A DNA stretch of 64,000 nt, taken from positions 3,282,001 to 3,346,000 of the forward strand of contig NZ_CP080327.1 of NCBI RefSeq assembly GCF_019443285.1, given 5' to 3'. Position numbers and translations under genes: made by a program. Shown here in pieces: positions 51,213 through 60,292 of the stretch (its first letter is position 1; every line of letters starts with the position of its first letter). Under the pieces are notes generated by a model that was not told the origin of the DNA, did no database searches, and saw only the letters and a list, made by a program, of their open reading frames with translations. This stretch comes from Aquisediminimonas profunda. Lineage in GTDB: Bacteria > Pseudomonadota > Alphaproteobacteria > Sphingomonadales > Sphingomonadaceae.

Positions 51213-52064
51213 GTGAAATCGAGTTTGAGAACTGCAACATATATTGGACTTGTCGCTGCCCTGCTGGCGACAACAGGCTGCGGAAAGAAGGCGACTGGTC
51301 AGGTTGTCGCGGTCGTCAATGGCGAAGAAATTACGCTGGACGAGCTTAATTCCGAACTGAACGGTGTGAACTTGCCACCAAACGCAGACAAGAAGCTGGC
51401 CATGCGCCAGTTGCTGCAACAAGTGATTGACCGCCGATTGCTGGCCCAATCTGCAAAAGAACAGGGGTTGGACAAAGATCCGGCGTTCATCACCCAGCAG
51501 CGCCGCATGACTGAAGACCTGCTGGTGAGGATGTATGCAAAGAAGTCGGCAGATACGATTCCCGTTCCGACAGCTGCCGAAATTGACAAATATATCGCCA
51601 GCCACCCGATGGCCTTCGCCTCGCGCACACGGTACAAGCTGGACCAGATCCGGTTTGAACTTCCTGCGGATCCCGGGCCATTGCTCAAGGCGCTTGAAGC
51701 GGATCATTCCATGGATGCGATCATGGCCCGGCTCACGTCCATGGGGATCAAGTACCAGCGCGGGAGCAGCGCACTTGACTCCGGCACTGTAGCACCGGCG
51801 GCGCTTAAGCAGGTCACGTCTTTGCCCCCAGGCGAACCGTTCATTACGCCGACTGGTCGCGTTGTGGCCGTCAGCGTCATTACTGGCACAGAGCCGATTA
51901 CAGTCCCTGCCGAACAGGCGCGTCCCCTCGCAGTTCAGGCCATTCGCAATGAAGCTTTGAACAATATCGGGGAAAAGCGCCTGAAAGAAGCGCGAGCCAG
52001 CGGAAAAATCGAATATCAGCCAGGCTATGAAGCGCCTGAGGGCAAGGCTGCTGCCGCGAAATAA
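51213..52064 (+). CDS. epsD: EpsD family peptidyl-prolyl cis-trans isomerase, lipoprotein
   Basis: A 283-residue SurA/EpsD-like protein with a lipobox (LLATTGC). The early region VVAVVNGEEITLDELNSEL and QLLQQVIDRRLLAQSAKEQGLDKDP are the conserved chaperone segments of SurA-like proteins. The parvulin domain is poorly conserved in the middle (about 120-210). EpsD-type isomerases accompany exosortase-linked sugar loci and help fold outer-membrane or export components. Starts from GTG behind GGAGA. Ends 40 bases before the convergent polymerase. Confidence 0.8.
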   Translation: MKSSLRTATYIGLVAALLATTGCGKKATGQVVAVVNGEEITLDELNSELNGVNLPPNADKKLAMRQLLQQVIDRRLLAQSAKEQGLDKDPAFITQQRRMTEDLLVRMYAKKSADTIPVPTAAEIDKYIASHPMAFASRTRYKLDQIRFELPADPGPLLKALEADHSMDAIMARLTSMGIKYQRGSSALDSGTVAPAALKQVTSLPPGEPFITPTGRVVAVSVITGTEPITVPAEQARPLAVQAIRNEALNNIGEKRLKEARASGKIEYQPGYEAPEGKAAAAK

Positions 52065-52087
52065 GGATTGACGATAGTCCCGGGAAT

Positions 52088-52115
52088 GAAGTGGCTTGAG
52101 CGATCAAGCCACTTC
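52088..52115. terminator. Long hairpin between epsD-type and polymerase genes
   Basis: A perfect 12-bp stem GAAGTGGCTTGA / TCAAGCCACTTC with a 4-base loop, covering the TCA (reverse TGA stop) of the convergent polymerase gene. It has no T-run, but its strength and place between convergent ends suggest a bidirectional terminator. Confidence 0.6.
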
Positions 52116-53450
52116 GACTCCGTTCGCAACAGCAGGCTGCAGCTCATTCTGCCTTGCAGACTTTGCAAGCAGGCCTTTCTCAACCGAAATCTGGCGTGCC
52201 AAGCCCGCTATCATTCCAGCATCCATGGCAAACATCACTTGCACCGGGTACACCACAAAAATCCATTCGTAAAAGCAATGGGTGACCACGACGACCAGAC
52301 AGACACCAAGGCCAAGAAGCAGATCGCCGCGCGGGTCCCTTCTGTTTTGCCATGCGGTTCGAAATGCTATTCTGATTGGCGTCAGCAAAAGCAGGACAAA
52401 GACGGCCAAGCCCATAAAACCGGTTTCAGCCCATACGAGCAGATAGGCATTGTGGACATTGGCCCCCCTACTCCCATAATTCCAAACCACACCGGCCCGA
52501 TCGGAATAGCCTTGCGTGTTGGCAACCACGACATATTGGTTCGATCCAACGCCCATCGGATGGTCGGCTATCATCATTCTGGCTGCACGCTCGAAAGCTG
52601 CCCTTTCATCGTAGTCGGTTGAGATTGGAGCAACCGCAAACCGCTCTTGCAGTGAAGACAACGCCAATGGTGCCGCGACGGCCAAGCCAACCAGACCAAG
52701 CCCGACGATCATCGATTTTCGAGGCGTTGGTTTGCGCGCAATCGAAAGAACAAGCAGAGTCACGAATCCAAACGCTGCAAGACCCAAGGTAGCACGTGAC
52801 GCGCCAAAAATAACGACGATGGCTCCTGCGATGACGCCGTAAAGCGGCGCACGCTGTTTACCGTCAACCATAAGCATTGCGAGAGCTGGAAATACAACAA
52901 AATGGGAGATCATGCCCAAAAGATTCTGGTGACCAAATGTGCCGCTTGCTTGCGTGACTCCCGACAGCTTTTGGTCGATTGAAAAGCCCGCCTGAAAGCA
53001 GATCCCCAGAACCATGCCCCGAATGAGAGCCGAAGCGCCTCGCGGATCCTGACAGATTTTTGAAACAGCCGCAAAAATCAGCAGGACACGTGCCAATTGC
53101 CATGCATAGAAAAACGCAGCCATCGGGACCGCCGAATAGATCATCGTTGTCAAAACAACGCCGATGTAAATGGGGAGTATTTTCAGTATGGGCGACGGAA
53201 CACGGACGTTTTGATAGCGAAGAAAAACAGCCAAGGCGACAAAATCGAGGAGTGAAAGCTCAAGGCCCTTCACATAGCCCGGCCACATTGCCCATGAGAT
53301 TGGGCCAATAATCAGATGCCAGGGATCCATAACAAATGGCAGAAAGCCCATCGCCGTCCATACGATAGGCGCGCGTTGCGGGTTCGCTCGCAACCAACCA
53401 ATAAGGATTGGCACGGATGCCATAAACAAGAGGAGGGCAACCCATTTCAT
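52104..53450 (-). CDS. O-antigen ligase / Wzy-like polymerase
   Basis: A 448-residue membrane protein with about 12 helices. The large loop with VGSNQYVVVANTQGY and NVHNAYLLVWAETGFMG is characteristic of O-antigen ligases and polymerases. Such proteins join sugar repeats or transfer them to an acceptor in the outer leaflet. Start at the ATG 53450, behind GAGGAGCT. Ligase versus polymerase cannot be separated by sequence alone; the exosortase context suggests an exopolysaccharide polymerase. Confidence 0.84.
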   Translation of the reverse strand: MKWVALLLFMASVPILIGWLRANPQRAPIVWTAMGFLPFVMDPWHLIIGPISWAMWPGYVKGLELSLLDFVALAVFLRYQNVRVPSPILKILPIYIGVVLTTMIYSAVPMAAFFYAWQLARVLLIFAAVSKICQDPRGASALIRGMVLGICFQAGFSIDQKLSGVTQASGTFGHQNLLGMISHFVVFPALAMLMVDGKQRAPLYGVIAGAIVVIFGASRATLGLAAFGFVTLLVLSIARKPTPRKSMIVGLGLVGLAVAAPLALSSLQERFAVAPISTDYDERAAFERAARMMIADHPMGVGSNQYVVVANTQGYSDRAGVVWNYGSRGANVHNAYLLVWAETGFMGLAVFVLLLLTPIRIAFRTAWQNRRDPRGDLLLGLGVCLVVVVTHCFYEWIFVVYPVQVMFAMDAGMIAGLARQISVEKGLLAKSARQNELQPAVANGVEVA

Positions 53451-53573
53451 GCTGGTCTTAGCTCCTCGCCTGAACACGCCTTGGTTCTGCAGATGGATCG
53501 ATGCTTAATCGACAAGGCACCGGTCGCAAAGTTCAAATTGCAAACCCAGTTGGCGTTTTGCATGTGTCTACAA

Positions 53574-54293
53574 TCAGTTTGCGAGAGTTGGCCGAAAGAG
53601 ATTCTTTATCGATCTCTTCACTGCACGGCCAGCTGACGCACCTTGCCTGAAAACAGGCAGCCTGTCGTAAAAACGCAGTTCGGCAATATCGCTGCGAGAC
53701 GGTCGCTGGTGACCAAGCGGTGGCCGCGCAAACAGGGTTGGGACATCAGGGTGTGCCCGCCTGAACCAGACGTACGCTCCATCAATCGGGGGATGAATAC
53801 CTTCAAAGGAGATCGAGCGAAGATAATCCGCAACAATGGGAACAATTGGAGCACTAAATCCCATCAAATGCGCGCCAATGATATCGCTCTCCAGCAGGTT
53901 GTCAGGATCTTTTGCATAATAACCGCCGTAGAAAATCGCCCAATCTTCATCCGGTACAAATTTCTCGGCACCTTCAACAAAATCGACATCGTCTTCGACT
54001 ATCAGGACACTGTGTCCCCGTTTCGCAGCCTGATCGAGTATCGCCAGCTGGCTGTAAAAAACACCCCGAGCACCGGGTGAGGAAAATGGACCCGCGTCGG
54101 AAAAAGAAAGTGCATCAAAAAACACAACGCGCGGGTCATCTGCAAGTCCGACCCTTCGCAATTCGTCGATCATCTTCGCACGCCGATCTTTTCGCGAGGC
54201 GAGATTAATGATCCTGATTTCGTCGAAATTACTGAAAACCACTTCAAATCCCTGACGCAATTCCGTCTGCCGGACATGCCAATGCAAACTCAT
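53574..54293 (-). CDS. Glycosyltransferase family 25-like protein
   Basis: A 239-residue protein. EIRIINLASRKDRRAKMIDELRRVGL, then LGxRGVFYSQLAILDQA and VLIVEDDVDFVEGAE, are diagnostic of GT25 LPS-type transferases; the Asp-Asp pair binds metal. The C-terminal half is less like the reference family (PIVPIVADYL...HPPIDGAYVWF). It probably adds one sugar to the growing polymer, or may be a specialised member. Divergent from a GT4 gene. Confidence 0.72.
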   Translation of the reverse strand: MSLHWHVRQTELRQGFEVVFSNFDEIRIINLASRKDRRAKMIDELRRVGLADDPRVVFFDALSFSDAGPFSSPGARGVFYSQLAILDQAAKRGHSVLIVEDDVDFVEGAEKFVPDEDWAIFYGGYYAKDPDNLLESDIIGAHLMGFSAPIVPIVADYLRSISFEGIHPPIDGAYVWFRRAHPDVPTLFARPPLGHQRPSRSDIAELRFYDRLPVFRQGASAGRAVKRSIKNLFRPTLAN

Positions 54294-54467
54294 TTATGCT
54301 GCAGCTCATAATGCAGAAACCCAACTGAACCGTTACCGTCTGAATTGGGCAACGGGGTTGACTTCCGCAGTTTCGAATATCAAGCGAAGTCGAGTTAACG
54401 GGTCCTTAAACATAAAGCAGAAAGATCGCATTCTTAAAGCATTCCGGAAGGCGAGAGAAACCAGAAA

Positions 54468-55736
54468 ATGCACGTCGCCTATCTCATGACGCACTATCCT
54501 AGAGTGGCGCTGACATTCATTTCAGGCGAAATTGATGCGATGGAACGCATGGGGCAACCCATAAGTCCCGTTGCGTTGAACCTGCCAGAAACTGCCGACT
54601 TGGCGTCGGAAGAAGCGCATCAGCGCCAGGCTGCGACATTTTACCTCAAAGGATCAAGATCGCGTTTGGCTGTCACAGTGGCGATTATGGCCGCCCTGCA
54701 TCCGCTCGCAATGATTGCCACGCTGCTGATTGCGATCCGATCTGCGCGACTGGATCTGAACCTGATCCTTCGACGTATTGCGCACTTCTGCTATGCTTCG
54801 CTGACGGCAAAGTATTGCCGTGCCAATAACATCCGCCATTTGCACGCACATTTCGGGCAGACGCCGGCGACAATAGCGTGGCTGGCCTGTGAAATTCTGA
54901 ACCGCACTTCTGACAAAGAGACAAGTTGGAGCTTCACAATTCACGGATTCCAGGACTTCGTGGATGATGCTGTAGCCCGGCTCGACCTCAAGGCAGCCTC
55001 TGCAGCTTTCATCATCTGCATCAGCGACTACACCAAATCCCAACTTTGCCGAGTGACGGATCCTCAATTCTGGAATCGCTATCGCGTGATTCGGTGCGGG
55101 ATCGACCTGACGGCCTTCCCGATGCGCACCGAGATGCCTGATCGCGCTGTTCCCCGCATTGTCTCCGTTGCCCGACTATCCCCCGAAAAAGGTCATCTGA
55201 TCCTCTTGAACGCCCTGAAATCTTTGGCCGATGAGGGCACACATGCAGAACTTCAGATCATCGGGGCAGGCCCCTTCGAACCAGCAATTCGGCGCGAGGG
55301 CGAACGGCTGGGGCTGGAAGACAGAATAATATATTCAGGCGAGCTTCTCCCGGCTGACGTGGCGCGAGAGCTTGGAGATGCCGATGTCTTCTGTTTGCCT
55401 TCATTTTCCGAAGGGCTTCCGGTCTCGGTGATGGAAGCCATGGCGATTGGTGTACCTGTGGTCAGCACATGGATCAGCGGCATTCCGGAGCTCGCAATCA
55501 ACGAAACAAACGCCTTGATCGTTCCCGCCAGTAATACCGAAGCTCTCGCCGGCGCGCTCAAGAGGGTGATCACTAATGGCCAACTTCGCGAAACTCTGGC
55601 ACGGAATGCGAGAACCGCTGTCGAGCGCATGCATGACATCACCACCAATTCGGAAATGCTTTTTCGGGAATTTCAGTCAGTTCTTAACACGAACGAGGCC
55701 ATGGGCGTGCGCGACAATGCCAGTTCAGTTCGATAG
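54468..55736 (+). CDS. Glycosyltransferase family 4
   Basis: A 422-residue retaining transferase, two Rossmann domains. N-terminal MHVAYLMTHYPRVALTFI is the acceptor side; VARLSPEKGHLILLNAL and PSFSEGLPVSVMEAMAIGVPVVSTWISGIPELAI (E-x7-E region, read in two parts) are GT4 hallmarks. HLHAHFGQTPA is also typical of capsule-type members. It adds a sugar from a nucleotide donor in the cytoplasm. It is followed after 3 bases by a dehydrogenase gene on the same strand, so the run to 57805 is probably one operon. Confidence 0.9.
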   Translation: MHVAYLMTHYPRVALTFISGEIDAMERMGQPISPVALNLPETADLASEEAHQRQAATFYLKGSRSRLAVTVAIMAALHPLAMIATLLIAIRSARLDLNLILRRIAHFCYASLTAKYCRANNIRHLHAHFGQTPATIAWLACEILNRTSDKETSWSFTIHGFQDFVDDAVARLDLKAASAAFIICISDYTKSQLCRVTDPQFWNRYRVIRCGIDLTAFPMRTEMPDRAVPRIVSVARLSPEKGHLILLNALKSLADEGTHAELQIIGAGPFEPAIRREGERLGLEDRIIYSGELLPADVARELGDADVFCLPSFSEGLPVSVMEAMAIGVPVVSTWISGIPELAINETNALIVPASNTEALAGALKRVITNGQLRETLARNARTAVERMHDITTNSEMLFREFQSVLNTNEAMGVRDNASSVR

Positions 55737-55739
55737 GTC

Positions 55740-56810
55740 GTGAGTGTGGGTGGTCCTGAGAAATCCTTCAAAGTTGCGGTTATCGGCTGTGGTGGCATCG
55801 CAAACGAGCATTTGCCATTTTTGGCCAGCTCGTCGCGCGTGCATCTTGTGGGCGTTTGCGACACGGCCAAGGCAACAGCAAGATTTGCGCAAGCGCGCTT
55901 CGGAGCGGAAGGCTGCTATTTCGACGCCAACGAGATGTTGCAATCTGCCCGGCCGGATGTGGTTCATGTCCTGACGCCACCGCAGAGCCACGGCGCACTT
56001 GTATCCATGTGCCTGAAGGCCGGAACACATGTGATTTGCGAAAAGCCGATGTCCGCGACCGGTTCGGAAACGGCAGAGCTGCTCGCGCTGGCGGAATCGT
56101 GCGGTAAATGGCTCGTCGAGAGCCGCAACCTGCTGTTCAATGACAATGTTCGGCAAATAGACTCGCTGTTGCAAGCGGGCACTTTGGGCGCCGTTCGCGA
56201 GATCGATCTGCTGCTCTCGCTTGACCTGAATGCAGGGCCGTTTGGGGATCTTAACCTCGAGGGTCCTGGTGTGCAGTTGCCGGGCGGCGCTGTGCACGAC
56301 TTTCTGCCTCACCTCGCCTATATGTTCCTGCATTACGCAGGGGAGCAGACATCGGGAGGGACTGTTTCAGGCACTCTTGATAACCTGAGCGGCAACAGCC
56401 GCGTTGGTTTTGATCACCTCGACGCGCTTGTCGCATATGGGACGTGCCGCGGCCGGCTGCGGATTGCCTCAGACCTGAAGCCGGACATGTTCCGGCTGAT
56501 CGTGAGAGGCACCAAGGCAATAGTGGAATCGGATTTCTACAACCCCTATCTGCGGCTCCAGCGCGCCAGTGATTCCGGCAAGTGGGCACCCTTTGAGCAG
56601 GTGCGCTCAGGATATCGGTTGGCCAAGTCAGGCATGGCCAATCTTCGGGACAAGGTCCTTCAGCATGGGACTTACCATGGCATGCCAAGAATGCTTGATG
56701 CGATCTATGCGGCGCTTGCCAACGACGAGAAACCACCCATTTCGTCATCCGACATTGCTGCGACAGCTCGTCTTGTCGACCAACTGGTTGCCTTGGGGAC
56801 TGCGCAATGA
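55740..56810 (+). CDS. Gfo/Idh/MocA family oxidoreductase
   Basis: A 356-residue two-domain protein. KVAVIGCGGIANEHLPFLASS is the N-terminal Rossmann fold, VHVLTPPQSHGALVSMCLKAGTHVICEKPMS the consensus EKP motif, and the C-terminal alpha/beta domain carries GGAVHDFLPHLAYM, a His pair at the catalytic place. These enzymes reduce or oxidise sugars, often making rare sugars for polymers. Starts from GTG. Stop overlaps the next ATG (ATGA), indicating coupling to an epimerase. Confidence 0.87.
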   Translation: MSVGGPEKSFKVAVIGCGGIANEHLPFLASSSRVHLVGVCDTAKATARFAQARFGAEGCYFDANEMLQSARPDVVHVLTPPQSHGALVSMCLKAGTHVICEKPMSATGSETAELLALAESCGKWLVESRNLLFNDNVRQIDSLLQAGTLGAVREIDLLLSLDLNAGPFGDLNLEGPGVQLPGGAVHDFLPHLAYMFLHYAGEQTSGGTVSGTLDNLSGNSRVGFDHLDALVAYGTCRGRLRIASDLKPDMFRLIVRGTKAIVESDFYNPYLRLQRASDSGKWAPFEQVRSGYRLAKSGMANLRDKVLQHGTYHGMPRMLDAIYAALANDEKPPISSSDIAATARLVDQLVALGTAQ

Positions 56811-57805
56811 AGGTATTGGTTACCGGCGCATCGGGCTTCCTTGGAAATTCCGTCGTTCGCGCAGCCGCCGCAGCTGGCCATCAGGTGATTGCTCTTGTTC
56901 GTCCCACTGCGAATGTCGGGCGCCTGGCCTGGCCCGAGGTCGTCGAGGTCATTAAAGGCGATTTGCGTCAAAAGGGCGCGTGGCGCGACCACCTTGATAT
57001 CGATGTTGTCGTGCATCTTGCTGCTGCCCCGTCAGGCGATCTTGCAACTCAATTCGCGGGCACTGTGCAAGCGACTGAGAACCTTGTGGACTGTCTGCCC
57101 CTCAAGGCACTGCGCCGATTTGTCCACATCAGTTCATTTTCGGTTTATGATTATTCATCCCGACCAAGGCGGAGAACCATTGACGAAACGGCCGCCCTTG
57201 AACCGAAGCCCGAGGCTCGGGATGCCTATACGATCACAAAAATGTTGCAGGAACGCCTTGTTGCCGAGAGATGCGAGGACGCTGGACTCGAGTGCATCAT
57301 CATCCGTCCGGGGGCAATATACGGGCCGGGCAAGGACTGGGATTACGGCACAGCCGTAAGCTTCAAATCCCTTGACCTTCTTTTCGGACCTTTTGGCGCA
57401 TTCAGACTGACGTATGTGGACAATTGCGCAGATGCGATTGTGAAAGCGATTGACGCGGATGTTGGTACAGCACGCGTCTTCAATATTGTTGACGATGACT
57501 GTCCATCGCTCTGGAAATTCCACAATGCCTGCCGACGCGCGGGAGCTCACACGGGCTATGTGGTGCCCATTCCTTGGGTCTTTGTCGCAGCCCTCGGTCG
57601 ATCGGTCAGGCTCCTGAATCGGCTGGCTTTTCGAAACCGCGCGAAGCTTCCTGAATTGCTTGAATATCGGCGCCAGCAGGCCAGGTGGAGGCCCCTGCGT
57701 TACTCAAATGCACTGGCCAGAAAGGTGCTGGGCTGGACCCCCTCCATCGGGCTTGCAGAAGGTATCGCTCGCATAGTGGCACTGAAAAAAGACCCTGCAG
57801 ACTGA
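56807..57805 (+). CDS. NAD-dependent epimerase/dehydratase
   Basis: A 332-residue extended SDR. VLVTGASGFLGNSVV is the nucleotide motif, HISSFSVYD and DAYTITKMLQERL give the catalytic Ser/YxxxK pair, and IIRPGAIYGPGKDWDY is a sugar-binding segment. Coupled to the Gfo/Idh gene by a 4-base overlap. Together they may produce an unusual activated sugar; exact substrate unknown. Confidence 0.87.
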   Translation: MKVLVTGASGFLGNSVVRAAAAAGHQVIALVRPTANVGRLAWPEVVEVIKGDLRQKGAWRDHLDIDVVVHLAAAPSGDLATQFAGTVQATENLVDCLPLKALRRFVHISSFSVYDYSSRPRRRTIDETAALEPKPEARDAYTITKMLQERLVAERCEDAGLECIIIRPGAIYGPGKDWDYGTAVSFKSLDLLFGPFGAFRLTYVDNCADAIVKAIDADVGTARVFNIVDDDCPSLWKFHNACRRAGAHTGYVVPIPWVFVAALGRSVRLLNRLAFRNRAKLPELLEYRRQQARWRPLRYSNALARKVLGWTPSIGLAEGIARIVALKKDPAD

Positions 57806-57815
57806 AAGCGTCAGG

Positions 57816-58829
57816 TCATTTGTACAGGATGGCTGATCGCTGTCCGCCCCTGCTTGCCATCAAGACGTACCTCGCAACGCCTTGCAGTTCCGGGAACTTT
57901 GCCAGCATTGCAAAAAATGCATAGGACCAAGCTGTGGTGTGCATAATCCCATGTCGCAGTGCGATCCGAGTGACCTGCAGGGCATAGATTCCAAACAGAC
58001 CAAGAATGAACCGCAGGTCATGAAGCGCTGCAACGAAAGTTATTGCTGGCAGAATGCCAGCCCAGATGACGGCCCGCCGGATTTGTTGGCCGTAAAGGGC
58101 AGTGCCCTCCCCTTTTCGTGTTGCCGACCAGACCTGCGCATAGCCGAATCCGCTTCGCACCCCGCGCATCCACCATTGGGACAGCCGATACATCGCCGCG
58201 TCGTGAAATGTCATGTCCGCGTCCAGACGCCAAATCTTCCAGCCATCCGCCCGAAGCCGATGGCAGAGTTCGGGTTCCTCTCCGGCAATCAGGACATCGC
58301 TGAATCCGTTGACGTGACGAAACGGGCCAACACGGACCAGGGCATCACCACCACAAGCGTCGGCTTCGCCAACAGGCGTATTCCATTCAATGTCACAGAG
58401 CTTGTTATACTGGGACGCGTCAGGATGCTTCTCTTGCCGTCGACCGCACACAATCGCGACCTTCGCATGGCGATCCAGAAAGTCCTGGGCTTTGGAAAGC
58501 CAGTTCGGCGCCAGTTCGCAGTCGCCATCAACAAACTGTACAAAGCCAATATCCGGGCATTGATGGACAAGTAGTTCAAATCCTTCATTGCGCGCCCTGC
58601 CTGCCGTAAATGGCCTCGTCAGATCAAGTTTGACAATGCTGGCACCGCGCTTTTCGGCCTCCCGCACACTATCGTCAGTCGAACCGGAGTCGACATAGAC
58701 GATGGCCGCCACCCCAGCGAGCTTAAGAGAATCCAGGCACCGAATGAGCCTGTCCCCTTCATTCCTGCCGATCACGACGACACCAACGCGGGCCACATTC
58801 TCGACATTGACAGACCCATCGAGAGTCAT
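57816..58829 (-). CDS. Glycosyltransferase family 2
   Basis: A 337-residue GT-A enzyme with C-terminal helices. VGVVVIGRNEGDRLIRCLDSLK, VYVDSGSTDDSV and VDGDCELAPNWLSKA (DxD-like) are family hallmarks; FSDVLIAGEEPELCHRLRADGW follows. Two to three hydrophobic segments (ITFVAALHDLRFILGLFGIYAL) near the end. The ATG overlaps the stop of the flippase gene by 4 bases (58826-58829). Confidence 0.9.
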   Translation of the reverse strand: MTLDGSVNVENVARVGVVVIGRNEGDRLIRCLDSLKLAGVAAIVYVDSGSTDDSVREAEKRGASIVKLDLTRPFTAGRARNEGFELLVHQCPDIGFVQFVDGDCELAPNWLSKAQDFLDRHAKVAIVCGRRQEKHPDASQYNKLCDIEWNTPVGEADACGGDALVRVGPFRHVNGFSDVLIAGEEPELCHRLRADGWKIWRLDADMTFHDAAMYRLSQWWMRGVRSGFGYAQVWSATRKGEGTALYGQQIRRAVIWAGILPAITFVAALHDLRFILGLFGIYALQVTRIALRHGIMHTTAWSYAFFAMLAKFPELQGVARYVLMASRGGQRSAILYK

Positions 58830-60178
58830 AGCCGGTCAAGACCCCAAAGGCTCATCAAGCCGTCCGACAATCCAACAGACCACAGCAAAGTCCGCCAGAC
58901 TATAATCATTCCGCACATTGCGAGAGTAATCAGCATGTCTTGCCGCATGAACGAAATATGTTCGCGCTTCTGTGCAGCCAGCAACGGAATATATTTCACA
59001 AGATCCGAAGAGGCCATGACCCCGATCGCGCCGGCGACACCAAAATATACGACCCCGATCGGCAGGCCGACCGCAAGCCAGACGAGCTTCACCAGGTTTG
59101 CCATCGCCCCATAGGACGGACGGCCAACGCCTAGCAGCACGGATTCGCTAAGCGTGCACAGGATCGAAAACCAGACGCCAAGAGCGAGCACTGGCAGCAT
59201 AAGCGCTGCAGTCTTGTATCGATCATCATAGAGCAAAAACACGATAAGATCCGACGAAGCCACAAACAACGAAACAAGCGCAGCCCCTCCGAACAACATC
59301 GTCGTGCGACCCCGCGCAAGCTTTTCTCTGAGCACACCCTCCGAATGCCCGGCAGCAGCCACCATCGGAAAGATGATGAGGCTGCCAATGCGCGCCATGA
59401 GCAGGCTGATGACATCAGCGAGCGATCGCGCGACGCCGTAGATACCGAGAATTTGGAATGGTAGGCTTCTTGCAAGATAGAGCCGGTCGAAGTTCATCGA
59501 GAGAAAATAAACTATGGTTGAAAGGAGTATCCATTTCCCAAAATGTATAATCTCCTTGGCATAAGGAATTGAAAAAACAAACTTGTGCTTTACGCCTTTT
59601 ACTATAAAAAAACTTCCTGCCATTGCCACAGAACTTGATATGATACCACCGTATACCAATGCCCATATAGTTGGTGTTATAACTGCGCATATTATGTGAA
59701 TGATCATCGTTGATACAGCAACGAAAATATCGTATATGCTAACAGCCCTGAGATTTAACCTCTTCTGGGCGATAAATCTGCTTATAGATTGGAACCCAGT
59801 AAAAATAAATATCGATGATATAACCGGAACTATTTTGTATATTGTCTGACTATTGTAAAATTGCGAAATTGGATAGGTGAATGATATACATATTATAGCA
59901 AGTATAATTCCTCTTAATATTTGCAATATCCATGCAGTATTATAAAATGCCGGATCTTCACCATTTTTGTTGCTGATAATGTTCTGGCCAATTCCGATAT
60001 CCGACAAAAGCTCAACACCAGTCCGCAAGGTGTTAACGATGAGCATGATTCCAAAAAGTTCTGGAGCCAGCAAACGAGCCAGCACCACATTGTTGACCAG
60101 CCTGAAGGCTTGTGCGACGGCATAGGAACCGGTTGTCCAGCCAAGACGCTCAGTGACGGAACGCGACAGAATTTTCAT
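58826..60178 (-). CDS. Wzx-type oligosaccharide flippase
   Basis: A 450-residue membrane protein of the polysaccharide-flippase family. N-terminal GSYAVAQAFRLVNNVVLARLLAPELFGIMLIV and the later VARSLADVISLLMARIGSLIIFPMVAA show the paired-helix architecture; about 12 helices are expected. It flips lipid-linked repeats across the inner membrane. The segment 59521-59940 is much more AT-rich (141 G/C out of 420, about 34 percent) than the 3' half, suggesting recombination inside the gene. Confidence 0.87.
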   Translation of the reverse strand: MKILSRSVTERLGWTTGSYAVAQAFRLVNNVVLARLLAPELFGIMLIVNTLRTGVELLSDIGIGQNIISNKNGEDPAFYNTAWILQILRGIILAIICISFTYPISQFYNSQTIYKIVPVISSIFIFTGFQSISRFIAQKRLNLRAVSIYDIFVAVSTMIIHIICAVITPTIWALVYGGIISSSVAMAGSFFIVKGVKHKFVFSIPYAKEIIHFGKWILLSTIVYFLSMNFDRLYLARSLPFQILGIYGVARSLADVISLLMARIGSLIIFPMVAAAGHSEGVLREKLARGRTTMLFGGAALVSLFVASSDLIVFLLYDDRYKTAALMLPVLALGVWFSILCTLSESVLLGVGRPSYGAMANLVKLVWLAVGLPIGVVYFGVAGAIGVMASSDLVKYIPLLAAQKREHISFMRQDMLITLAMCGMIIVWRTLLWSVGLSDGLMSLWGLDRL

Positions 60179-60292
60179 GAGTCAAAGAGATCTCGAACAG
60201 GTTCGCCAACACGGTTCTTTTCAACACCGTAAACTTCCGTCGAACAACGGTAATTTGGCAAGCATTGCTGACGCGTGCCGCGAGGAGACACA

